64,000 bases of DNA. Source: an uncultured Altererythrobacter sp. (GTDB lineage Bacteria > Pseudomonadota > Alphaproteobacteria > Sphingomonadales > Sphingomonadaceae). Position 1 is the first letter of the stretch. The number at the start of each line of letters is the position of its first letter. Location: assembly GCA_913055875.1 (NCBI GenBank), contig CAJXJY010000014.1, positions 25,691 through 89,690 on the forward strand, read 5' to 3'. This document shows positions 18,057 through 29,757 of the stretch, piece after piece. Position numbers and translations under genes: made by a program. The notes under the pieces are model-generated. The model saw only the letters and a program-made list of their open reading frames with translations. It searched no databases and was not told the origin of the DNA.

Positions 18057-19654
18057 CGGGACGCGGCCTCTCCGGACTGGCTGTGCTGTCCTGCGGCCTG
18101 TTCTGTCTCGCCGCGTGCCAATCGATCGCCGCAGAGGAAACGCTTCCCGCCGCAACGATCATCGCCGGGGGTACCGTATTCGACGGTACCGGCAGCGCCG
18201 GAGAAGCGACCGACATCGCCATCGTCGACGGACGGATCGCCTATGTCGGCCCCGCTGCCGCTGCACGCTACACCCATGGCGAAACCGTCGATGCCGCAGG
18301 CCTGGTGGTCGCGCCGGGCTTCATCGATCCGCATACGCATGCTGGGAGCGATCTCGCATCGTCGAACAGCGAGCGGCGCGCCAATCTCGCCTTCGCCTAT
18401 CAGGGGGTCACGACCGTCGTCGTCGGCAATGACGGCGGCGGCAGGCCGGACATTGCCGCGCAGGCGGATGCAGCGCGGGCAAAGGGCATCGGCACCAACG
18501 TCGCCTATCTCGCCGGACTCGGTCCGATCCGCGAAACGGCGCTGGGCAAGGAGAACCGCGCGCCGACGGCCGACGAACTCGATACCATGAAGCGATCGCT
18601 GCGCGGCGCGATGTGCGAGGGGGCCTGGGGTTTTTCGACCGGGCTCTATTACGTCCCGCAAAACTACGCCGACACCGAAGAAGTGATTGCCCTGGCGCGG
18701 ATCGCGGGCGCGCTCGGCGGCTACTACGACACGCATATGCGCGACGAAAGCACCTACAACATCACGGTCACGGGGGCGCTGAACGAAGCGATAGACATCG
18801 GACGCCGCGCTGATATTCCGGTTCATATCGCGCATATCAAGGCGCTCGGGCCGGCGGTGTGGGGGCATAGCGGCAAGATGATCGAAGCGATCGAGGCTGC
18901 GCAGGCGGAGGGCCTTCGGGTCACCGCCGATCAGTATCCGTGGACCGCTTCGGGCACGCGAGTCAGCAATGCGCTGGTTCCGCGCGCCGCGCTCGAAGGC
19001 GGGCTGGAGAAGCTGCGCGAGCGGCTCTCCGACGCGCGGCTGCGAGCGGAAATCCGCAACGGCATGATCGCCGGGCTCGAACGCCGGGGCGGTGCCGACA
19101 AGCTGCTGGTGACCGGGCACCTGGGCGGAGCGGAAGTCGAGATCGGCAGGACGCTCGCCGAGATCGCCGCGGGGCAAGGCGTCGAACCGGTCGATGCGGC
19201 GCTTGCGATCCTCGAGCAGGGCGATGCCCGTGTCGCCTCGTTCAACATGAACGCCGGCGATATCGCCGCCTTCGCCGCGCGCGACTGGGTCGTGACCGGG
19301 TCGGACGGGTCGAACGGTCACCCGCGCAAATACGGTAGCTTCCCGAAGGCCTATCGCGATCTCGTTGTGGACGGCGACATGGCGCTCGCCCGCTTCATCC
19401 GCCGCAGCAGCGGGCAGACGGCGGACATCATCGGGCTGGAGGATCGCGGTTATCTCAAGCCCGGCTATGCCGCCGATATTGTGGTCTTCGATCCGGCGGC
19501 CTTCGCCCCGCGGGCGACCTATCGGGAGCCCGGGGAACTTTCGGCGGGGGTGCGATACCTGTTCGTGAACGGGCAGGCCGTCATCGTCGACGGCGACTAT
19601 ACCGGCGCCTTGCCCGGCGCACCGCTGCTCAAGCAGGCGGACTGCGGTTCCTGA
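18053..19654 (+). CDS. N-acyl-D-amino-acid deacylase-like amidohydrolase lipoprotein
   Basis: A 533-residue amidohydrolase of the D-aminoacylase group. The N-terminal stretch ends with a lipobox (LAAC, C22), predicting a lipid-anchored periplasmic enzyme. 'DPHTHAG' (92-98), 'HIAHIKALG' and 'GSDGSNGHPRKYGSFPK' match the metal and substrate loops of D-aminoacylases. Family members cleave N-acyl groups from D-amino acids; others are dihydroorotase- or dipeptidase-like, so specificity is uncertain. The gene is coupled to the M14 peptidase and its 3' end overlaps the convergent DadA-like gene by 58 nt. Next to an amino-acid oxidase, release of free D-amino acids is a reasonable inference. Confidence 0.85.
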   Translation: MTGRGLSGLAVLSCGLFCLAACQSIAAEETLPAATIIAGGTVFDGTGSAGEATDIAIVDGRIAYVGPAAAARYTHGETVDAAGLVVAPGFIDPHTHAGSDLASSNSERRANLAFAYQGVTTVVVGNDGGGRPDIAAQADAARAKGIGTNVAYLAGLGPIRETALGKENRAPTADELDTMKRSLRGAMCEGAWGFSTGLYYVPQNYADTEEVIALARIAGALGGYYDTHMRDESTYNITVTGALNEAIDIGRRADIPVHIAHIKALGPAVWGHSGKMIEAIEAAQAEGLRVTADQYPWTASGTRVSNALVPRAALEGGLEKLRERLSDARLRAEIRNGMIAGLERRGGADKLLVTGHLGGAEVEIGRTLAEIAAGQGVEPVDAALAILEQGDARVASFNMNAGDIAAFAARDWVVTGSDGSNGHPRKYGSFPKAYRDLVVDGDMALARFIRRSSGQTADIIGLEDRGYLKPGYAADIVVFDPAAFAPRATYREPGELSAGVRYLFVNGQAVIVDGDYTGALPGAPLLKQADCGS

Positions 19655-20889
19655 CGGGTCACCAAGCGGGCAAGCCGTTCGCCCGATCCCATCGCCATGG
19701 TCCAACCGAGCGTGCCGTGCCCGGTATTGATCGCCAGCGAAGGTTCGGGATGCGCAATGACCGGCCGCGAGTCGGGCGTCATCGGGCGCAGCCCCGCCCA
19801 GAAGGCGGTCGCGCGATCATAGTCTCCCGCCAGGGGTAGCGAGAGCTGCGCAGTCGCGATCAGTGTCTCGATCTGCCGCGGCTCGACATCGCGCGAACCG
19901 TTGCCGACTTCCGCCAGTCCCGCGACGCGCATCCGGTCGCCGAGATTGGTGAACACGATCCGCCGGCGGTTGTCGGTCACCGAGACCTCCGGCGAATGCT
20001 GTGCGAGCGGCATTTCGAACGAATACCCCTTCATCGGCTGCAGCGGCACGGCGTGCGCGAGCGGCGCGAGCAGCCGGTTGCTGTCGATCCCGGCGCAGAC
20101 CACTGCGAGGTCCGCCCACAGCGCTTCGCCCGATGCGCACCGGACGAGCGCCGGGCCGGGGCCGGTCGAGACCGCTTCGACATGCACGCCGAAGCGCGCC
20201 TGCGCGGCATAGCGCTCGCGCAGCAGTTCCAGCATTGCATGGCAGAACAGTCGCGGATCGCCGACCGCTTCCGAGCGGGTGAGGATCGCGCCGATCGGCG
20301 TCTCGGGCAGGTGCGAGAAGGCCGGGGACAGGCCGCTCAAATCGTCCGCTGCGACGAGTTCCTGCTCGCAGCCCGCCGCGCGCTTGAGGGCGAGAGCTTT
20401 CTTCGCCTGCGCGAACTCCGCATCGGCGTAATAGAGGTGCAGTTTGCCCGCCACGCGATGGCCGAAGGAGAGGTCGTGCGCGCGCAGCAACTCCTCCAGC
20501 GCCGCGCGCGATTCGCCGGCCAGTTCGAGCGCGGCGGCGGTGTTCTTGCGAAACCTCGCTTGCGTGCAGTTGGCCACGAACGCCGCGAGCCACGCGAGGT
20601 AGCCGGGCGCGATACCGGCGCGCACCCGTACGCCCGACCGTCCGAGGAGGATGGAAGGGAGCGTCGCGAGAATCCGCGGACTGGCGAGCGCGTCGGTGTA
20701 GCAATAGCTCAGCTGCGCCCCGTTCGCCTTGGACGCGCCCTGCGCGGGTTCGGCCTCGCCGTCGACCAGCGCCACCCGCCAGCCGCGTCGGGCAAGCGCA
20801 TAGGCCGTCGCCATCCCGACAACCCCTGCACCGATCACGATCGCCGTGCGGCTTTCCTGCAAATCAGCCCCCTTGCAAGGGTATGACAT
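19597..20889 (-). CDS. DadA-like FAD-dependent amino-acid dehydrogenase
   Basis: A 430-residue DAO-superfamily flavoprotein. The FAD-binding motif GAGVVG is at 20-25 and a second motif 'MKGYSFEMPL' and C-terminal 'NTGHGTLGWTMAMGSGERLA' match DadA-type D-amino-acid dehydrogenases, which oxidise D-amino acids to keto acids and pass electrons to the respiratory chain. I moved the start to ATG 20889 because the dinucleotide fold otherwise lies too far in. The gene points against its neighbours and overlaps the deacylase end by 58 nt, so it needs its own promoter in the 82-bp space facing the lyase gene. Substrate could also be a secondary amine or proline. Confidence 0.88.
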   Translation of the reverse strand: MSYPCKGADLQESRTAIVIGAGVVGMATAYALARRGWRVALVDGEAEPAQGASKANGAQLSYCYTDALASPRILATLPSILLGRSGVRVRAGIAPGYLAWLAAFVANCTQARFRKNTAAALELAGESRAALEELLRAHDLSFGHRVAGKLHLYYADAEFAQAKKALALKRAAGCEQELVAADDLSGLSPAFSHLPETPIGAILTRSEAVGDPRLFCHAMLELLRERYAAQARFGVHVEAVSTGPGPALVRCASGEALWADLAVVCAGIDSNRLLAPLAHAVPLQPMKGYSFEMPLAQHSPEVSVTDNRRRIVFTNLGDRMRVAGLAEVGNGSRDVEPRQIETLIATAQLSLPLAGDYDRATAFWAGLRPMTPDSRPVIAHPEPSLAINTGHGTLGWTMAMGSGERLARLVTRQEPQSACLSSGAPGKAPV

Positions 20890-20971
20890 GCTATGCCGGT
20901 TTTCCGCGCGCCATAAGCGATTGACGCGGCCACCATAGCTGCTGTCTATGGCGCCGATGGGAGGTATGCCG

Positions 20972-22357
20972 ATGAAGGCCAGGGTCGAGGGTTGGGTGGG
21001 CGCGATGGTATGCGCAGCCCTGTTTTGCGCAGCCCATCCCGCTGCGGCCTGCTCGCCCGGCAAGGTCCGCAACCTGTTCGCTTACGAAGCGAACATGCAG
21101 GCCATTCTCGACATCGAAGCCGCCATGGCGCGCGCGCAGGCGGCCAACGGCTACATCCCGGCCTCCGCCGCCGCCGAGATCACAAGGCAGGCCCGCGCAG
21201 AACTGGTCAGCGAGGCCGATTTCGATGCCGAATACGACGTGGTCCAGCACCGCATGGTCGCGCTGCTCCACGTATGGCGACGCAGCCTTTCACCCGAGGC
21301 GGGGCAGTATGTCCATTTCGGCGCAACCACGGTCGATATCTACGACACCGCGGCGATCCTGCAGATCGATGCCAGCCTGGCGGAAATCGACGCCTGCCTC
21401 GGGGAAGCGATCACGACGATGTCGACGCTTGCCTCGGCGCACAAGGCCACGCCGATGATCGGGCGCACGCTCGGCCAGCACGCGCAGCCAATCACCTTCG
21501 GCAAGAAGGTGAGCACCTGGATCGGCGAATACGACCGCCATCGCGAACGCGTCGCCGAACTGCGCGCGCGGGTACGGCGCTCGGCGATCCTCAAGGGCGC
21601 GGTGGGCGACTATTCGGGTCTCGGACCCGAGGCGATCGCGATCGAGCAGAGCTTCGCCGCCGAACTCGGCTTCGACGCGCCCTATCCCGCCGACTGGCAC
21701 GGGACGCGCGACGTGATCGCCGAATTCGGGCTCGTGATGGGCCTGATCGCGAAATCGCACCAGCGCATCGGGCAGGAGATCTTCCTGCTCCAGTCGACCG
21801 ATATCGGCGAGGTGCGCGAGGCCCTGCCCGAGGGCGTGGTCGGCAGCAGCTCGATGCCGCACAAGCGCAACCCGGTCGCGCCCGAGCGACTGGTCCAGCA
21901 TGGCCGCAGCATCCCGCGGCTGGGCGAGATCCTCGCCGACGACGTGGTCAACCTGTTCGAACGCGATAACACCTCGCGGCTCGCCCCGGTGATCGAAGAG
22001 GTGGCTGTCGAATCCACCAGCGCCCTGCGCAGCCTTGCCGGCCTGCTGGAGGATATCGAGGTCGATGCGGACGCGATGCGGCGCAATCTCGACCGGACGA
22101 ACGGCTATGCGATGTCGCAGCGCGTGGCCTTCGCGCTCGCCGACCATATGGACCGCACCGAGGCGGAAGCGCTGGTGAAGACGATCATCCATGCGTCGGC
22201 GGAATCGGGCACGGCTTTCGCCGATGCGCTGGCGGCGGACCCGGTCGTGAGTTCGCACCTGACGCGTGCAGACATCGAGCGCCTGCTCGATCCGGCGGAT
22301 ATCGATCCGCAGGCGGTCCGGCAGGTCGAAAGAGCCGTCGAAGCGGCGAGAAAATAG
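20972..22357 (+). CDS. Fumarase-superfamily lyase with an export signal
   Basis: A 461-residue lyase of the adenylosuccinate lyase/3-carboxymuconate cycloisomerase branch. 'HFGATTVD' (115-122), 'GRTLGQHAQPITFG' (164-177) and the flexible-loop signature GSSSMPHKRNP (291-301) are intact. Unlike purB or pcaB it begins with a basic, hydrophobic segment ending 'HPAAAC' (C27), which reads as a Sec or lipoprotein signal. ATG 20972 fits GGGAGGT seven bases upstream better than ATG 20948. It is followed 12 nt later by a dicarboxylate-type transporter. Superfamily members eliminate or add amines to fumarate-like acids, so it may cleave an N-succinyl-type substrate outside the cytoplasm. That is inference; a normal cytosolic enzyme with an odd N-terminus remains possible. 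Confidence 0.82.
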   Translation: MKARVEGWVGAMVCAALFCAAHPAAACSPGKVRNLFAYEANMQAILDIEAAMARAQAANGYIPASAAAEITRQARAELVSEADFDAEYDVVQHRMVALLHVWRRSLSPEAGQYVHFGATTVDIYDTAAILQIDASLAEIDACLGEAITTMSTLASAHKATPMIGRTLGQHAQPITFGKKVSTWIGEYDRHRERVAELRARVRRSAILKGAVGDYSGLGPEAIAIEQSFAAELGFDAPYPADWHGTRDVIAEFGLVMGLIAKSHQRIGQEIFLLQSTDIGEVREALPEGVVGSSSMPHKRNPVAPERLVQHGRSIPRLGEILADDVVNLFERDNTSRLAPVIEEVAVESTSALRSLAGLLEDIEVDADAMRRNLDRTNGYAMSQRVAFALADHMDRTEAEALVKTIIHASAESGTAFADALAADPVVSSHLTRADIERLLDPADIDPQAVRQVERAVEAARK

Positions 22358-22369
22358 GGGAGAACGGCC

Positions 22370-23941
22370 ATCGCGAGCCCGATCAAGCAACAGGGGGAGT
22401 ACGAGGATTATTCGGGCGAGGGCGATCCGTCCGGCGGCTCCGCACGTACGCTGTGGATCTTCCGGCTGGTCGGTCCGGTGGCGGCCGCGCTGGTCTATCT
22501 CGCGCTCGGCTCGGCGGAGATGGGCGGCGATGCACGCTGGGTCGCCGCCATCGCCACGCTGATGGCGATCTGGTGGATGTCCGAGGCGATCCCGCTCGCC
22601 GCGACTTCGCTGCTGCCGATCGTGCTGATCCCGATGCTGACCGAACGCACGGTGGGCGAGACCACCGCGCCCTATGCCAGCCCGCTGGTATTCCTGTTCC
22701 TCGGTGGCTTCCTGATCGCGATTGCGATGGAAAAGTGGAACCTGCACCGCCGCATCGCGCTGCTGACGCTGCGCCAGGTCGGCGCCTCGCCGCGCCGGAT
22801 CGTGCTCGGAATGATGATCGCGACCGGTTTCCTGTCGATGTGGGTCTCGAACACAGCGACCACGCTGATGATGCTGCCGATCGGCTTTTCGGTGCTGACG
22901 CTGCTGACCGGCCAGTCGCTCGAAGCCGGTTCGGGCGGTGCGGTGCAGCCGATCGACGATCCGGACGTCGCCCGCTTCGGCACCTGCCTGGTGCTGGCGA
23001 TCGCGTGGTCGGCCAGCATGGGCGGGCTCGGCACGCTGCTCGGCAGCCCACCCAATGCGATCATCGCGGGCTATGCGGCCGAGGAACTGGGACGTGAGAT
23101 CGGCTTCGTCGAATGGATGGTCCTCGGCGTGCCCACCGCCGCTCTGTTCATCCTGATCGGCTGGTTCCTGATGACGCGCTGGCTCTATCGCTTCGCGCTC
23201 GACGAAATCCCCGGCGGCAGGGCGATGATCCGCGGCGAGATCGGCAAGCTCGGCCGGCTCAGCCAGGGTGAGAAGATGGTCGCGCTGGTGTTCGCTTCCG
23301 CGGCGTTCCTGTGGATCGTGCCCGGCCTGCTTGCGACCTTTCCCGCCATCGATGCAGCCTGGCCGTGGCTCGGCGGGCTGGATGACACTGCGATAGCCAT
23401 CGCCGCCGGTCTGGCGCTGTTCCTGCTACCGGGCGAGGGGCGCAGCCGGATGGTGCTCGAATGGAAGGACGCCGAGGACGGGTTGCCGTGGGGCGTGCTG
23501 CTGCTGTTCGGCGGCGGGCTGAGCCTTGCCGGTGCGGTTGCGGCGACCGGGCTCGACGGCTGGTTCGGCGCGCAGGTCTCCGGACTAGGCGCGTTGCCGC
23601 TGATCCTGATCGTCGCCTGTGTGGTCGCGATCGTGCTGTTCCTGACCGAGGTGACCAGCAACACCGCCACCGCCGCGACCTTCATTCCGGTGCTCGGCGG
23701 CGTCGCGATCGGCATCGGGATGGATCCGCTGACGCTGCTGGTCCCCGCCGCCTTCGCCGCGACCTGCGCCTTCATGCTGCCGGTCGGCACGCCGCCCAAC
23801 GCGATCGCCTTCAGCACCGGCGCGGTGACGATCGCGCAGATGGCACGCGGCGGGCTGGTGCTGAATATCGTCGGCGTGCTGCTGATCACGCTGCTGACCT
23901 ATCTATTGGGCGGCTGGGCGCTCGGGCTGCAATTCAATTGA
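22370..23941 (+). CDS. DASS/SLC13-family carboxylate transporter (apparent ATC start)
   Basis: A 523-residue inner-membrane transporter of the divalent anion:Na+ symporter family. It has about 11-12 hydrophobic helices and the paired family motifs 'SNTATTLMMLP' and 'TSNTATAATFIPV' with 'GTPPNAIAFSTG', which bind the carboxylate and Na+. The first ATG/GTG/TTG in frame is GTG 22478, which would remove the N-terminal tail and half of the first helix. A well placed AGGGGAGAA lies before an ATC at 22370 that would open a natural-looking N-terminus (ASPIKQQGEYEDYSG). I therefore annotate the ATC start, a rare codon for initiation. The transporter probably imports the C4 acid made by the upstream lyase. 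Confidence 0.85.
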   Translation: MASPIKQQGEYEDYSGEGDPSGGSARTLWIFRLVGPVAAALVYLALGSAEMGGDARWVAAIATLMAIWWMSEAIPLAATSLLPIVLIPMLTERTVGETTAPYASPLVFLFLGGFLIAIAMEKWNLHRRIALLTLRQVGASPRRIVLGMMIATGFLSMWVSNTATTLMMLPIGFSVLTLLTGQSLEAGSGGAVQPIDDPDVARFGTCLVLAIAWSASMGGLGTLLGSPPNAIIAGYAAEELGREIGFVEWMVLGVPTAALFILIGWFLMTRWLYRFALDEIPGGRAMIRGEIGKLGRLSQGEKMVALVFASAAFLWIVPGLLATFPAIDAAWPWLGGLDDTAIAIAAGLALFLLPGEGRSRMVLEWKDAEDGLPWGVLLLFGGGLSLAGAVAATGLDGWFGAQVSGLGALPLILIVACVVAIVLFLTEVTSNTATAATFIPVLGGVAIGIGMDPLTLLVPAAFAATCAFMLPVGTPPNAIAFSTGAVTIAQMARGGLVLNIVGVLLITLLTYLLGGWALGLQFN

Positions 23942-23948
23942 TGGCCCC

Positions 23949-26900
23949 TTGAGCGATCAGGGGAACTCCTGGCGCTTCGCCATCGACCGGGGCGGCACCT
24001 TCACCGACGTCGTCGCGACGACGCCCGACGGCCGACTGGTCACCGACAAGCTGCTGTCGGAGAATCCGGAACATTACGACGATGCCGCGAGCGAGGCAGT
24101 GCGGCGGTTGATGGCGCGACACGGGGAAGGCCCGGTCGCCGAGCTGAGAATCGGGACGACGGTGGCGACCAATGCGCTGCTCGAACGCAAGGGCGAGCGG
24201 CTCGCGCTGGCGATCACCGAAGGGTTCGGCGACGCGCTGCAGATCGGCACGCAGGCGCGGCCCGACATCTTCGCGCGGCATATCGTCCTGCCCGAGCAAT
24301 TGCCGGCATGCGTGGTCGAGATCGGCGAACGGGTCGGCGCCGATGGCGAAGTGCTGCGTCCGCTCGATAAAGAAGCGGCGCGTGCGGCTCTTGCGCAGCT
24401 GCGCCAGAACGGGTTCGACGCGCTCGCCATCGTGCTGATGCATGGGTGGAAATATCCCGCTCACGAGGCGCGGCTGGCCGAAATCGCGCGCGAGCTGGGA
24501 TTCGCGCAGGTCAGCGCCAGCCACGAGGTCGCGCCGCTGATCAAGCTGGTGCCGCGCGGCGACACGACGGTGGTCGACGCCTATCTCTCGCCGGTGTTGC
24601 GGCGCTATGTCGCGACGCTCGAAGCCAACCTGCCCGCGCACGAGCGGATATCCTTCATGCAGTCGAATGGCGGGCTGGCCGAGGCGCATGCCTTCCGCGG
24701 CAAGGACGCGATCCTGTCGGGCCCCGCGGGCGGGGTGGTCGGCATGGTGGCGACCGCCAAGGCGCTCGGGCACGAGCGGCTGATCGGCTTCGACATGGGC
24801 GGGACCAGCACCGATGTCGCGCATTATGCAGGCGAATACGAACTTGCCGGAGAAAGCGAGGTCGCGGGCGTGCGGATCGCCGCGCCGATGATGCAGATCC
24901 ACACCGTTGCGGCGGGTGGAGGCTCGATCTGCAGCTTCGACGGCGCACGCTTCCGCGTGGGTCCGGAAAGTGCCGGGGCCGATCCTGGTCCGGCCTGCTA
25001 CCACAAGGGCGGTCCGTTGACGGTGACCGACTGCAATTTGTTCCTCGGCCGTATCGACCCGGCCTTCTTTCCGAGAGTGTTCGGCCCCGGCGGCGACCAG
25101 CCGCTCGATCGTGGCGCCGCGCGTACGCGGCTGGAAGAGGTCGCCGCCGCACTGCCCGAACCGCGTCCGCCCGAGGAGATCGCCGAGGGCTTCCTCGCCA
25201 TCGCAGTCGACAACATGGCCAACGCAGTGCGCAAGATCAGCGTCGCGCGCGGACACGACGTGACCCGCTACGCGCTCGCCTGCTTCGGTGGGGCGGGCGG
25301 TCAGCATGCCTGCAAGGTGGCCGACGAGCTCGGGATCGAGACCGTGCTGGTGCATCCGCTCGCGGGCATGCTGTCGGCCTATGGTATCGGTCTCGCTCCG
25401 GTGAAGGCGATCCGCGAGCGCAGCGTGGTGCGGCCGCTGGCGGAGGATTTCGTGCGCGAATTCGATGAATTGCGCGCAGAAGCACGTGACGCATTGATAG
25501 AGCAGGGTATCGCCAGCGAGGCGGTCGAACTTGCCGAGCGCGCGCGGCTGCGTTTTGCTGGCAGCGACAGCGTGCTGACGCTCGATGTCGATGATCGCGC
25601 GGCGATGGATGCGGCCTTCCGCACGCTCCACCGGCAGCGCTTCGGCTATTCGGATGCGGATGCGCAAATCATTGTCGAGGCCTTGAGCGTTGAGGCCAGC
25701 GGCATGACCGGCGGCCTGGTCGCGGCCGAACCCGAGCCGATCCCCGCGCAAGGCGAGGCTTCCGGAGATTGGCGCACGGTCGAACGCGCCGCGATGGTTT
25801 CGGGCGAGACGTTGTCCGGTCCGGCGCTGCTGATCGATCCCGGTTCTACCACGGTGATCGAACCGGGATGGGAGGCCAGACTGGCGGAGGAGGGGAGCCT
25901 GATCCTAACTCGCGCCAAGGCGCTGCAACGTGATCGTGCCGCCGGAACCGAAGTCGATCCCGTGCGGCTCGAAATCTTCAACAACCTGTTCATGGCCATT
26001 GCCGAGGAAATGGGGGTGGTGCTCCGGTCGACCGCAACCTCGGTCAACATCAAGGAGCGGCTCGATTTCTCCTGCGCGCTGTTCGATGCCGGGGGCGCGC
26101 TGATTGCCAACGCTCCGCATATCCCGGTCCATCTCGGCTCGATGGGCGCCTCGATCCGGCGTATCATCGAAGCCCGCGGCGGCGGGGCGGACGGGCGCGG
26201 GATCAGGCGCGGCGACGCCTATGTCCTCAACGATCCCTTCCATGGCGGCACGCACCTGCCCGACATCACCGTTATTGTGCCGGTGTTCTGGTCGGACGAT
26301 GCCGACAAGCCCGACGCTTTCGTTGCCGCGCGCGGTCATCACGCCGATATCGGCGGGATCGCACCCGGCTCGATGCCGCCCGAAAGCACGACCATCGCCG
26401 AAGAGGGCGTGCTGATCGACAATTTGCTGATGGTCGATGAAGGCGCATTTCGCGAACGGGCGGTGCGGACGGCGCTGGCAGACGCGCAATGGCCCGCGCG
26501 CAATCCCGACCGCAACCTGTCCGACCTGCGCGCGCAGCTCGCCGCCTGCACGCGCGGGGCGCAGTTGCTGCAGGACTCCGCGCGCGAGCAGGGCGGGGCA
26601 GTGGTCGCGGCCTACATGGCGCACGTTCTGGCCAATGCCGAGGAATCGGTTCGCCGTCTGCTCGACCGGCTCGCCGACGGCGAATTCGCCTACGAAATGG
26701 ACAACGGCGCGGTTGTGAAAGTCGCCATTCGCATCGACCGTACGATGCGATCCGCCGTGTTCGATTTCACCGGCACCAGCGGCCAGCTGCCCGGCAATTT
26801 CAACGCACCTCAATCGATAACACGCGCAGCCGCACTCTATGTCGTGCGCACGCTGATCGACGATGAGATCCCGATGAACGACGGCTGCCTGCGTCCGATC

Positions 26901-27503
26901 CAACTGGTCGTGCCCGAAGGCTCGATGCTCAACCCGCGCCCCGGCGCGGCGGTCGTGGCGGGCAATGTCGAGACTAGCCAGGTGGTCACCGATGCGCTGT
27001 TCGCTGCCACCGGCCGCCTCGCGCCGAGTCAGGGGACGATGAACAATTTCACCTTCGGCAACGAGGCGTACCAGTATTACGAGACTATCGCCGGCGGTTC
27101 GGGCGCCGGACCCGATCACGACGGCACCGGCGCGGTGCAGACGCATATGACCAACAGCCGGCTGACCGACCCCGAGATTCTCGAGACGCGGCTGCCGGTG
27201 CGGCTCGACCGCTTCGCCATCCGACGCGGTTCTGGAGGGGAGGGCGCGCATTGCGGCGGCGATGGCGTCGAGCGGAGGGTGACTTTCCTCGAAGCGATGC
27301 GCGCCAACATGCTCGCCAACCGGCGCAAGGTGCCCCCAAGCGGGATTGCGGGCGGGGGCGACGCGCAGCCGGGCGAGAACTGGGTCGAGCGTGCCGACGG
27401 GAGCACCGAACACCTCGGCGCGACGGCTTCGGCCGAGATGCAGCCCGGCGACGCCTTCGTAGTGTTGACCCCCGGGGGCGGAGGTTACGGAAAGCGCGGC
27501 TAG
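23949..27503 (+). CDS. 5-oxoprolinase-type fused hydantoinase A/B
   Basis: A 1,184-residue ATP-dependent amidohydrolase in which HyuA-like and HyuB-like halves are fused. The N-terminal half (to about 650) has the actin/HSP70-like ATP motifs '[12 protein letters not shown]', '[15 protein letters not shown]' and '[13 protein letters not shown]'. The second half has HyuB signatures '[15 protein letters not shown]' and '[17 protein letters not shown]'. The family opens 5-oxoproline to glutamate or hydantoins to N-carbamoyl amino acids. The start is TTG 23949, 7 nt after the transporter stop, without a clear Shine-Dalgarno, so it probably depends on coupling. In this cluster it could process pyroglutamyl residues released from peptides. 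Confidence 0.92.
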   Translation: MSDQGNSWRFAIDRGGTFTDVVATTPDGRLVTDKLLSENPEHYDDAASEAVRRLMARHGEGPVAELRIGTTVATNALLERKGERLALAITEGFGDALQIGTQARPDIFARHIVLPEQLPACVVEIGERVGADGEVLRPLDKEAARAALAQLRQNGFDALAIVLMHGWKYPAHEARLAEIARELGFAQVSASHEVAPLIKLVPRGDTTVVDAYLSPVLRRYVATLEANLPAHERISFMQSNGGLAEAHAFRGKDAILSGPAGGVVGMVATAKALGHERLIGFDMGGTSTDVAHYAGEYELAGESEVAGVRIAAPMMQIHTVAAGGGSICSFDGARFRVGPESAGADPGPACYHKGGPLTVTDCNLFLGRIDPAFFPRVFGPGGDQPLDRGAARTRLEEVAAALPEPRPPEEIAEGFLAIAVDNMANAVRKISVARGHDVTRYALACFGGAGGQHACKVADELGIETVLVHPLAGMLSAYGIGLAPVKAIRERSVVRPLAEDFVREFDELRAEARDALIEQGIASEAVELAERARLRFAGSDSVLTLDVDDRAAMDAAFRTLHRQRFGYSDADAQIIVEALSVEASGMTGGLVAAEPEPIPAQGEASGDWRTVERAAMVSGETLSGPALLIDPGSTTVIEPGWEARLAEEGSLILTRAKALQRDRAAGTEVDPVRLEIFNNLFMAIAEEMGVVLRSTATSVNIKERLDFSCALFDAGGALIANAPHIPVHLGSMGASIRRIIEARGGGADGRGIRRGDAYVLNDPFHGGTHLPDITVIVPVFWSDDADKPDAFVAARGHHADIGGIAPGSMPPESTTIAEEGVLIDNLLMVDEGAFRERAVRTALADAQWPARNPDRNLSDLRAQLAACTRGAQLLQDSAREQGGAVVAAYMAHVLANAEESVRRLLDRLADGEFAYEMDNGAVVKVAIRIDRTMRSAVFDFTGTSGQLPGNFNAPQSITRAAALYVVRTLIDDEIPMNDGCLRPIQLVVPEGSMLNPRPGAAVVAGNVETSQVVTDALFAATGRLAPSQGTMNNFTFGNEAYQYYETIAGGSGAGPDHDGTGAVQTHMTNSRLTDPEILETRLPVRLDRFAIRRGSGGEGAHCGGDGVERRVTFLEAMRANMLANRRKVPPSGIAGGGDAQPGENWVERADGSTEHLGATASAEMQPGDAFVVLTPGGGGYGKRG

Positions 27504-27585
27504 CCCGGCGCCCAACCGTTCGCCTGTCGCTTTTTGCCCGGCGCTTCGTTACCAATCGGCGCAACCGGATCGGAGAGGACTTACG

Positions 27586-29529
<1,944 letters not shown>

Positions 29530-29603
29530 GGCGCGAGATGCTTCAAGCTTGAAATATTGCCCGCCTGCGGGCTAGACTGGAGTTTGCTCAGGATTGCTCA
29601 ATC

Positions 29604-29695
29604 CGTCATCCTGAACTTGTTTCAGGATCCATTTCGCCTTCCGGCAGGGACGGTGCGGGTGGAGAGATGGATGCTGAAACATGTTCAGCATGACG
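29604..29695. repeat. Dispersed palindromic repeat, copy 1 (CGTCATCCTGAAC type)
   Basis: Two 29-base arms (29604-29632 and 29667-29695) are imperfect reverse complements: one starts CGTCATCCTGAACTTGTTTC, the other ends GTTCAGCATGACG. Within each arm CCTGAAC/GTTTCAGG also pairs. A second copy with the same layout is at 56365-56456. It lies between acs and the aromatic operon and may also serve as a bidirectional terminator. Confidence 0.85.
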
Positions 29696-29757
29696 ATCCA
29701 ATGGGGTTGGGGTTGGACTAGAGCTGGTGCGCCCCCGCAAACTGGTGGAGCCGGTGC

